From Amborella trichopoda (Eukaryota; Streptophyta; Magnoliopsida; Amborellales; Amborellaceae): a stretch of 64,000 nucleotides of DNA. A program made the position numbers and the translations under genes. This document shows, piece by piece, positions 55,739 through 64,000 of this stretch. The stretch spans positions 1,081,787 to 1,145,786 of the forward strand of contig NW_006495648.1 of NCBI RefSeq assembly GCF_000471905.2. The letters run 5' to 3'. The stretch's first letter is position 1. Every line of letters begins with the position of its first letter. The notes below the pieces were generated by a model. The model was not told the origin of the DNA and ran no database searches. It worked only from the letters and a program-made list of their open reading frames with translations.

Positions 55739-56334
55739 GTTTATGTTTTTTTGTTGGTCAAGTTGTTTTTGTAAAAAAGCCAATAGTGCATATACTGTAT
55801 AAAGAGATTAGCAGTGCCTACAGTTGGTTTTTTGCCATATTTGTGATATTTATGCAAAGTTGTTGGTTCAATATACAATATGATATTTGTCTTTGTGATA
55901 TTTGTATATTTATTTTTTGTTGGTGCAATGAGTTATGCATTGAATTTAACTTTGTCAACCTTTCATCGCAATATCAATCCCCACTTATTTTAATTAGGAG
56001 ATGTCAATAGTGCAATAAATCGATTAGCTGATCTCAAGGTCTAAAAGTCTGATACTTGTTTTAGAAGTGCACACATGTGACCAAATCAAGCTGATTGAAA
56101 GTCATCTCTCATTACATACTGCTATTACTTGTTAAAGATCTGTTAGACTAAAACAATTTTACGACAAAGTATTAGACTAAAAATTTGAAACTGATACAAA
56201 TGAGCATTACACAATTTGTGAACACCCATCTACAGTAGAAGTGATAGTACTCTCTTGAGGTACATGGATGAAAATTATGACTGAACCAGCAATACACATT
56301 ACACAGCCTACTAAAAAACTCAATGTCTTCTTGT
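55739..56334. other. Non-coding sequence after the PMD remnant
   Basis: T/A-rich. The frame 55693-56010 overlaps the PMD end in another frame and shows only hydrophobic low-complexity residues. Possibly 3' UTR, then spacer. Confidence 0.4.
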
Positions 56335-56513
56335 CAAAGTACCGTAATAACCAGTCTATGCATTACGGCACTTTAAAGACCGGACTGCTCAAAACTACAG
56401 GAAAACTTCTATAGTTTCTGAACATTACGGTCTTTAAACTATCGTAATGCATAGACTGGTCATTACGTTACGTAAAAGGCCGTAATACTCAAAACTCCAA
56501 ATGTGTCACGACC
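56335..56513. repeat. Palindromic CGTAATG repeats, left block
   Basis: About four units of a short palindrome close to CATTACGGTCTTTAAAG with ACCGTAATGCAT, for example at 56360, 56428 and 56460. LTR A2 starts at its right edge. Confidence 0.75.
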
Positions 56514-57199
56514 CCGCCCCCTGACCCCTACCATTCTCAACCGGAGGGCAACAGAGTGTGGGACTGGAGGTCGCGTACGTCACTCAGGTGGGAGTGGCAT
56601 CAACACGTGTTATAATTGCGGAATCAAAGCAAACCACGAAGAAAAATAAATAAACACATGAACACAAGGCCACAAACAGAGCAAGAGAGAAACCATTTAT
56701 ACAATTTCAACCTTAAAAAGTTCTTTTACAAAGGTTCAGGGCGCTATTAGCTCGATGAAAAATACAATATCCATCAAAAACATTGTGGCAACGCCACCAG
56801 ACACCTACAAATCAACAAATTCTTGGAACAAAACTTGAACTTTAAGAGTCCACTACCACCACTAAGCAGTCCACACACGAACAATCGGTGCTCACTCTAC
56901 AAAGGAGGAAAAAGAGAGGTGTGAGCTAAAAAGCTCAATAAGTGAATCAATATCATGCAATCTTACCAACAGGTTTATAAATAATAACAAGGCTTACAGT
57001 TCATCAGGCATCTCATTGGCATCAGAAAGTAAAGTCATGCCTCAGATTGTGTACAGTAACAGCATAAAATGAGCATTGTTTAGATATCAAAGCTTCTAAC
57101 ATTTCCTGAAATGACAGTTATATTGATGCTTATCACAGACATAGCCATACAATTGTACAGGATACTTAATTCAGACAGATAGACAGAAACATGAACAGT

Positions 57200-57305
57200 C
57201 ACAGAATCAGAAACAGAAGCAGAATCAGAAACAAAAACAGCATCAGAAATAGAAACATAATTAGAAACAGAAACAGAAAAAAAATAGAATAAAAAACAAA
57301 ATCAG
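57200..57305. repeat. CAGAATCAGAAA-type 12-bp repeats in LTR A2
   Basis: About eight imperfect 12-bp units (CAGAAACAGAAG and variants). Confidence 0.75.
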
Positions 57306-57660
57306 AAATATAATTATTTACTCCCGAAGTAGAAGTCACATCGATCAGGCTAAGCCAATCCTGCAACTTGAAACTTCTACCCTCAATCAGGAGGGAAGAC
57401 AATGACAAATCGAGGCCCCATTTCGTAATGTCCTCACTCACACACACACGATCCCCAGCGTGCTTTGGGGTTTTGATAGGCTGAGGCCTTGCAAGACACA
57501 TCCCTCTTCTTGAGCCTTCAGGCGAGAGGGTGTTACACTTACCATTGGAGGACCCAATGCATAGTGCCCATAACAATTTGGGGGGCGCGACCTACCCTGT
57601 CGTATACAGTTACCTCCCGACTCCACTCCTATCATAGGAGGCGAGGAACAAAATATGCAC

Positions 57661-57968
57661 TACCAATGGAGCACCCCTTGCGTAGTGGCCAGAAATCATA
57701 GATAACATAATTCATATAACAGAATCAGAATATCCCCTACCAATGGAGGGCCCATTGCGTAGTGGCCATAAATCACAGATATCAGAGTTCATATAACAGA
57801 ATCAGAATATCCACTACCAATCGAGGACCCATTGCGTAGTGGCCAGAAATCACAGATATCAGAGTTCATATAACAGAATCAGAATATCCACTACCAATGG
57901 AGGACCTATTGCGTAGTGGCCAGAATTTACCGATATCATAGTTCATATAACAGAATCATGTATAAGCA
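57661..57968. repeat. 77-bp minisatellite in LTR A2, four units
   Basis: Units start at 57661, 57738, 57815 and 57892, exactly 77 bp apart, each opening TACCAATGGAGGACCCATTG and including GCGTAGTGGCCAGAAATCA. The unit also appears singly near 57541. The near-identity of units 2-4 indicates recent expansion. Confidence 0.95.
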
Positions 57969-59569
57969 TGCATAACATTCATTCATTTATTCTTTACTCT
58001 TTCAAAAAGGGTTAGGAGTGTTCAGCATTTATAGGATCACAATCATGCCATTTTGATGTCTTATAGCAGAAAATTCAATCACCTTGTAAAAGGGATTGAG
58101 CTATGTTCAGAAAGAAACGTCGATGCAAGACATGTGTATAATTCATGAACAATCATACGATTCATTGTTATTCTTATCAACTATGGCATATACAGAATGA
58201 GGCATAGCATCCAAAATATGAGGGGAATCTAACTAAATTCTGATTCCCAATCATTAACTGAGCTTCACAGAATCAATTAAGGGTTCAGTATACCGTTCTA
58301 AATATTGCTGAATTTTCCCAATAGGGACATATGCCAACTATTTGAAACATAGCGTGCAACCTAGTGGGAATTTCCAAATAACTTAAACATACAACTCTTA
58401 GTAGATATTCAAAGCTTTCAAATGGCTATGGTTTCAGAGTAATTGGACTCCATTTAGTTAGTAAAAGTTCAAGACAACAGAGAGCAAAGATCAGAGTTTA
58501 TGTGAGATCTGTCAACAGTGAGATATCAAGACATTCTTGAGTATAACTCCTCATGTACACAGAATTTGGGCAAGGTTAAAACATGAAAATTGTAAAAGAC
58601 TCATGCATCTATCAAATGGATATATTTTTGTGTCATTTGGATTTCAATAGGTTAGGCAAAGCCTCCATGCAATAGAAGAAACGATTCTGGAATTTACCAC
58701 AGTCTGCCAATAGTGGCATATGAGTACAAAATGGAACATATCATTCAAAACTAGCTAGAATTTCGACTAGACATAAACTTAAAACTCAATTTAGACTCAG
58801 ATATATTTCAAATGGTGGTGATTTGAGGTCAAAAGGATATCATTTTCTTAGCCAAAATCTCATTACAATAACAAGTAAAGTCCCTGGAAAATCACAGCCC
58901 AACCATGACATCCTTCCCAAAATCATCCTTTAACTTTCAATCTATGTATGGTAACAATATGAAACCAATTCTAGCTTAAACTAGACTCACAAGAGTATCA
59001 ACCCACCAATTTTCATGCTCAACTAGAGTGATAACAATGCCTAACAACTCATACAAAGAAAACCTAAATTTCTGGAAAAACAGGGCACAATGACATTCAA
59101 GCTATCATTCATGCCTAGATCATGCTTCATACAAGCTTAGATTCATACTTCATTCATACATAATTCATACATCATTCATGCTTCATTCATACATAATTCA
59201 TACATCATTCATGTCTCAATTCATACTTCAATTCATGCTTCAATTCATACTTCAATTCATATGGGGCTGCAAGGTGGTGGCCCACTTACTCTTTTTTTTT
59301 AGTCTCCAAAGATGATCCCAAACTTCTTCTACAGCCCCTCCACCAAGCTTTCTCAACTCTCCAACAATGGCACAAAGGCAAGCTTGGCTCTCCTAAAGAC
59401 GTGAAGCATAGAGAGAGAGATACTTTGTACTCCATGGGTGGGGAGGTGGCACACTGTGCGTGCCAAGTGGCATCTCAAAGGCATGCAGGTTGCCAACTGG
59501 CGCGCCTGGCCGAATGTAAGTGGACGGGTGGCCGTCATGCTTCATGCACGACGCTCACCCTCTCTTCCC

Positions 59570-59800
59570 CTTCCTTTCTATCTTCGTGCGCACGCTCTTC
59601 CTTTCTTCTTCTTCCTATCCCATGCGCACGCTTTCTTCTCTCGTGTCTAGCGCCGCGCATACTCCTTCTTTTGTGCCTATCGCCGCGCGCACTCCTTTTT
59701 TTCTCGTGCCTATCACCGCACGCACTCCTTCTTCTCTCGCGCCTATCGTCTAGCGCACTCCTTCTTCCCTCGCGCCTATCGCTGCGCGACAGCGACCCCG
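59570..59800. repeat. ~33-bp minisatellite in the U3 of LTR A2
   Basis: About five units of CTATCGCCGCGCGCACTCCT plus TCTTCTCTCGTGC. This is the same LTR location as the minisatellites of A1 and A3, but a different sequence. Confidence 0.85.
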
Positions 59801-59826
59801 TCTTGCCCGAGCAGCTAGGGTCGTCA

Positions 59827-59990
59827 TAAGATGTTTTTCAATAGTTTTTGAGCATTACGGTCTTTAAAGTACCATAATGCATAAACTAGTCGTTACGGTA
59901 TCTTAAAGATCGTAATATGCTCAAATTTTAAGAATTACAGTGTTTAAGGTACCATAATGATCGGGCTAAACAATATGGTACTATTAAGAT
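59827..59990. repeat. Palindromic CGTAATG repeats, right block
   Basis: Three units about 41 bp apart at 59854, 59895 and 59935 (ATTACGGTCTTTAAAGTACC, GTTACGGTATCTTAAAGATC, ATTACAGTGTTTAAGGTACC). Same family as the block at 56335. Confidence 0.8.
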
Positions 59991-60185
59991 TTTTATTAGA
60001 GGCTTGAAATGAGGGATCTCAAAATTAAACAGGCACTCCATAACATCAAAATCAACAACTTTAGAGATTTCATAAATTGACCCAAAAAGCCATATCAACA
60101 GGCACTACATGCCTCTTTATAAATTCAAAAACAAAAAGGCATATTAAAAAATATCACTAGGCATTACTTGCCTCTTTACATCATT
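59991..60185. other. Short spacer before the MULE remnant
   Basis: AT-rich; probably the 3' flank of the transposase remnant. Confidence 0.4.
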
Positions 60186-60752
60186 TCATTTGCATGTCTT
60201 CCAGTTATGGCCCATGACCTCGCAACGGCTACACTTAAAAGGCTTAATCTCCTTGTACTTGTTTGTTTGCGTCGTTTCTTTGGCCGACTTGTGGTTCTCC
60301 TTGCAGCTGGTGGTAGTACTGTTATATAGACATTCTCTGGCAAGCATATGGTTGAAGGGAAGGGAATATGCTCTATGGTATATATCCATTGTAAAATAAA
60401 TGTTGCAAAACTCTGTAATATCTTGATGCCTATAATTTATAGCGGCATCGCATGACTACATGGTAAACCACTAACCTACCACACAAGACAACATATTTCT
60501 TATCCTCATGGATCTCATAAATACCATCATGTGCCCATATGATTGTATGTAGGAATCTAAACTTATCCCTCCTCTTGTTTATTACCTCTTGGGCTTTCGG
60601 TGTAAGCATGCCACTCCATTATTGGGACGCATCCATCTTCTTAGAAAATTCACCCATGAGCTTAACCCTTAGGCATTCAAGGAGTTTAATAAGGGGCTTC
60701 TCCCAAGCCTTTAATATCAATTTCTTATATGATTCAAAGATGTTTTGTGATG
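60186..60752 (-). pseudogene. MULE (Mutator-like) transposase C-terminal remnant
   Basis: Read on minus from 60752: NIFESYKKLILKAWEKPLIK, LLECLRVKLMGEFSKKMDAS, a stop, then SGMLTPKAQEVINKRR, the ESFN...AR..PI..ML..IR..LM block and LTPK...I block of MULE transposases. Next comes YEIHEDKKYVV in a decayed SWIM region, then ASRYYRVLQHLFYNGYIP and SLQPYACQR, then a CCHC zinc knuckle CSRCEVMGHNWKTC (about 60190-60230). Stops and shifts break it. The N-terminal catalytic domain is missing because LTR D begins at about 60749. Confidence 0.75.
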
Positions 60753-60766
60753 ACCCTAATTTTTTT

Positions 60767-60801
<35 letters not shown>

Positions 60802-61571
60802 CAATGATTTAATGCAACGGTTGTATCATAGTATAATGCAACCACACTTCTAGAAAACCATGCTTTTGGCATTTGTAAGACTCCAAAATTTGCACACACA
60901 TTCTCTTCATCATCATAATCAATCTTATGGAAAAAAAAAAATTCAATTCATACCCTAGATATGGTAAAAAATAGTACCATCCAACAATGAATCTCGACCC
61001 TCCATTCGGTGAATTTCAAGATTTAGGCCTTGACAAATTCAAAATCATTTTTTCTTTTTTGGCATTGTTAATCGAATGATGATAACACTATATAAAAATT
61101 TTGGGAATAAAAAAATCCTTTTGAGGCCTATATCTAACCTTCGCACTAAAATAGACGGCTTATATTAATTGGGCTACAAAAACACTTTTTTGGGCTTTTT
61201 TCTAAATTTTATTTTTTGTGATTATTCTTTAGAATGAAAAGAGTATACATTTAAAAAATTGCGTCAAACAAATATCTCTAACATGGTTTTTTAATGTGGT
61301 TGCATTATATTATGTTACAATCGTTGCATGAAATCATTGCTATATATATATATATATATATAAATTCGCTTTGTAATTTTTGTTTTATCAAAGTTGTATA
61401 TATAGATCATCATGCTATTATAACCAGTAAAATAGACTTTGTACAATTCTGATAGTTCCTGAATGAAAAATTTTGTTTTGGAGCAATATATAATAAAATT
61501 TTTGAGTTGTTTTTTAATCCATAGACTGTCACATCTCAGGAATTTTAGTGTTATAAAACTTAGGGTGTGAC
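60749..61571 (+). repeat. LTR D, 5' LTR of a Tekay-like element, interrupted by MITE-3
   Basis: Starts TGTGATGACCCTAATTT at 60749, in the middle of the MULE reading frame, and ends AGGGTGTGACA at 61571, five bases before the PBS. The part after the MITE (61363-61571) resembles the end of LTR E. The pre-MITE part is only about 20 bp, so much of U3 seems to be lost. Confidence 0.65.
60799..61341. mobile_element. MITE-3, ~540-bp foldback element inside (TA)n
   Basis: Inverted ends of about 60 bp: left GAGCAATGATTTAATGCAAC with ATAATGCAACCACA and AAAACCATG; right CATGGTTTTTTAATG with TGTGGTTGCATTATA and GTTGCATGAAATCATTGC. It sits between (TA)n tracts at 60769-60798 and 61341-61362. No ORF. The superfamily is not assigned. 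Confidence 0.85.
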
Positions 61572-61575
61572 AATT

Positions 61576-61587
61576 ATGGTATCAGAG
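61576..61587 (+). other. Primer-binding site of element D
   Basis: TGGTATCAGAGC, a perfect initiator-Met tRNA primer site, four bases after LTR D. Confidence 0.9.
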
Positions 61588-61686
61588 CACTAGGATAGGA
61601 TTCTTGGCCTAGAATCTTAGAAGGACCCTTAGGTTGTATAGGGATAGACTAGGAACTAGAGTTTGGGTGTTCCTATTTCTGGTCAA

Positions 61687-63040
61687 GATGTTAAGGACTC
61701 GTGTTAGCAATTCAAACTAGAATAATAGGAACACTGAGGTTTTTACGGAACTCTTTAGGACGCTCGGGGCCCTGACTCAAGTCATGAAGGATTGCATGCC
61801 GGCCTTGACTGTCCCTACTCCAGATCATCTAGATGGTGGAAGCAGAAAAAGGATGAGTCCATGAGCCTTTGCATTTATTATAGGTAGTTGAATCAAGTAA
61901 TAGTGAAAAACAAATACCTTATGTCTAAGATTGATAACCTCTTTAACCAGCTTCAAGGGGACCCATGTCAGAGTGGAAATGGAAGCACATTTCTATGAAT
62001 TTTGTTGCCAGCTTGCCTAGAACGAGTTCGGGGCATGACAATATTTGGGTCATTGTAGATCGATTGACGAAAGTTGCCCACTTTCTACCGATTTGTTCCC
62101 AGTTGTATGTAAAGGAGATAGTGTGGTTGTATGGAATTCCGATAAGTACTGTGTTAGATAGGGACACTTGTTTTACCTCTAGATTTTGGGCAAAGCTGCA
62201 GTCAGCTCTGGGGACGAGACTCACCTTTAACACTACCTTTCACCCCCAATTGATAGACAATTGGAAAGAACCATCCGGACCTTGGAAGATATGCTAAGGG
62301 CTTGTATCACGGATTTTATAGGAAGTTGGGATGACCATTTACCCCTGATTGACTTTGCCTATAATAACAACTTCCAAGTTAGTATTCAGATGGCACCATA
62401 CGAAGCCTTGTATGGAAGGAAATGTAGGTCACAGATTTGTTGGGATGAGATCGGTGAGAGAAGGCTTTTGGGACCAGAAATCGTCCAAGGGACCTTTAAG
62501 ATAGCATTGAATAAAAAAAAAAGGGCTCAGAACAGCTTGAGTCGACAAACAAATTGCGTTGATAATCGAAGGAGAGACCTAGAGTTTGAGGTGAGTGATC
62601 GGGTCTTCCTAAAGGTGTCGCCAACGAAGGGTATCATGAGGTTTGGAAAAAAAGGGAAGCTGAGCCTACGCTACATTGGGCCCTTGAGATCCTGAAGAGG
62701 GTCGGAAGTATGGCAAACATCCATAATCTCGTTCATGTATCTTTATTACGAAAATATCAGCTTGACCCATCCCATGTTCTGAGATAAGAACCTTTATCGA
62801 TCAGAGAAGATTTAACCTATGTTGAGCGACCAATTTTGCTACTGGATAGGATAGGAAGGTACAGGTGTTGCGAAACAAGGAGATTCCTCTGGTCTATGTA
62901 TTGTGGCAATACCATTCAATATGTATTGTGGCAATACCATTCAAGGGAGAAATCAACTTGGGAACGAAAAGATGAAATTAAGGAAAAATACCACCATATT
63001 TTTAAGCAATCAAGTACTAAATTTAGAGTGCTAAATTTTC
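61687..63040 (+). pseudogene. Tekay-like Ty3 gag-pol with two internal deletions
   Basis: Three domains are butted together. Gag start (61687-61840: LRTRVSNSN, NTEVFTELFRTLGALTQVMK) runs straight into reverse transcriptase (61841-61958: KKDESMSLCIYYR, stop, LNQVIVKNKY, SKIDNLFNQLQG). This runs straight into integrase (from 61962: WKWKHISMNFVASLPRTSSG, IWVIVDRLTKVAHFLPI, YGIPISTVLDRDTCFTSRFW, then in a shifted frame from 62261 ALYGRKCRSQICWDEIGERR, DRVFLKVSPTKGIMRF). The end is chromodomain-like (REKSTWERKDEIKEKYHHIF). Most of gag, protease, the catalytic reverse transcriptase and RNase H are missing. A 25-bp tandem duplication at 62895-62944 adds a frameshift. The 3' LTR is not seen; an N gap follows. 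Confidence 0.88.
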
Positions 63041-63043
63041 TTT

Positions 63044-63063
63044 NNNNNNNNNNNNNNNNNNNN
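63044..63063. other. Assembly gap (20 N)
   Basis: Twenty Ns, at the point where the PPT and 3' LTR of element D would be expected. Confidence 1.
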
Positions 63064-63309
63064 ATTCCATTAATATATTACTAATTTTATATTGTTAACA
63101 TAAATAATGATTAACAATAAATAAGACGATATTATTGTTAATATAACATTTCATAATATTTGATTGTTCAATTTTATTTAGGTAGACCTTAGGTCCACCA
63201 TCTTAAACTTCTTGCTTTTACTTTTAACGTGGCAACTTTACACTTCACTTATTTTGTTTTTAAGACACCTTGCATATGAGGTGTTTCATTTTTTGTTTGA
63301 AACCTCCCC

Positions 63310-63396
<87 letters not shown>

Positions 63397-64000
63397 GCTT
63401 CCAGGTAGAGGCTTCAAAGGATTTTAAAGCCTAATGCTTCAAAGGATATTTACAAGCTTCTTGGCAGGTAGTGTAGTAGAACTGAGAAAATCATCAATGT
63501 AACAGTCTCTCTCTCTACTTAGTTTTGTTCTCTCTCTCTCTAGATAGTTTTGTTCACTTGGCCACGAGCTATATATCTCCATTCAAGACCACCTTCATCA
63601 AACAAATATGATGCTACAATTTCCATGTCTTGAAGTCTCTTAGGCTGAACTCTTTTTTTTGGATGAATGCCTATCTGGTGAAAATTTGAAAGGTTATTCC
63701 AAGGACCTTAGATTGAGCTAGACTTTTGAGGATGCACAAGAAAACGATTTATAAGCCTACTCTTCCAATTTCATATAGTTAGGACATAATTAGGACATTG
63801 TTAAGGACATTTAACAAATTAGGGCCGTTAGTGAGCAGGACGGACTTGGGCCTACTAGGCATACTTCAAGAGGGCATTGTCATTTGCATTATGCATGTCT
63901 AGCCTTGTGGTCCATGTTGATAATAATGAGGGAAATCAAGATCTTCACATGGCGGTACTATTTCCTTTAGCAACAGAGAACAACATTCACCTGTCTTGGG
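63064..64000. other. Intergenic with a long CT microsatellite
   Basis: No gene recognised. A (CT)n run of about 80 bp lies at 63314-63393, and smaller CT runs at 63507-63541. No sign of the missing MULE N-terminus or of LTR D. Confidence 0.5.

Larger units (their letters stand above)
56514..59826 (-). repeat. LTR A2, solo-like Tekay-type LTR (3.3 kb)
   Basis: In minus sense it starts TGACGACCCTAGCTGC at 59826 and ends GGGGTCGTGACA at 56514. It shares with LTR A1 the ACCCCGCCCCCTGAC, GGAGGGCAACARAGTG and CACTCAGGTRGGAGTG blocks near its low end, and a CCCAGCRTGCTTTGGGG block in the middle. No internal region is attached on either side; palindromic CGTAATG repeats continue on both sides. The 5-bp flanks differ (AAATG and TAAGA), so no target duplication is visible. 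Small frames in it are not genes. Confidence 0.75.

Overview
The window is plant nuclear DNA. It is AT-rich, repeat-dominated and gene-poor. The retroelement lineages are the ones that fill angiosperm genomes: Tekay/Del-like chromoviruses, Tat/Ogre-like Ty3 elements, Copia, L1 LINEs and an RTE-type LINE. The only intact genes are two plant-type ORFs. Nearly every transposon is old and broken by stops, frameshifts and nested insertions. A 20-N gap is followed by a stretch of bases running in T-A-C-G order, which resembles pyrosequencing flow noise, so the assembly may be 454-based. This would suit an early-diverging angiosperm such as Amborella, but I cannot prove the species.

Layout. 1.37-4.8 kb: a long reverse-strand Tekay-like LTR (copy A1) plus the integrase/chromodomain end of its polyprotein, cut by a Tat-like LTR retroelement (B1, 4.8-8.45 kb: LTR, PBS, pol fragment). 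9-10.4 kb: a foldback MITE and an RTE LINE remnant. 10.4-12.3 kb: a single Copia LTR with PBS on one side and PPT on the other. 12.5-18.05 kb: two more Tat-like LTRs (B3 with a large 13-unit minisatellite, then B2). 18.6-20.1 kb: a hAT-like element. 20.9-23.05 kb: a Copia LTR piece, an A-like LTR region and a second MITE. 24.0-25.2 kb: a DUF1645-family gene (reverse). 25.4-31 kb: intergenic. 31.3-33.0 kb: Copia LTR-like. 33.66-39.84 kb: a nearly full-length but dead L1 LINE (reverse). 40.2-43.3 kb: two more hAT-like copies and a LINE RNase H remnant. 43.9-46.3 kb: another LTR with two minisatellites. 46.7-48.0 kb: a 5'-truncated LINE holding a SINE-like insert. 48.24-50.18 kb: a Copia LTR with a clear TATA box. 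51.455-52.753 kb: an ALP1/HARBI1-like nuclease gene (reverse). 53.1-60.75 kb: a damaged region with a plant mobile domain (PMD) gene remnant, arrays of short CGTAATG palindromes, a 3.3-kb LTR (A2) and a MULE transposase remnant. 60.75-63.04 kb: a Tekay-like retroelement with two internal deletions.

The two intact genes have no visible functional link. The best candidate for something undescribed is the hAT-like family. Three copies, in both orientations, carry a plant snRNA-type upstream sequence element (consensus RTCCCACATCG) placed 24 bp before a TATA-like box and pointing out toward one terminal inverted repeat. Twenty-four base pairs is close to the spacing of plant Pol III (U6-type) promoters. 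Second is the PMD remnant, one in-frame stop away from an open C-terminal exon, lying in a Mutator-like context. Third is the repeated birth of minisatellites inside LTRs.
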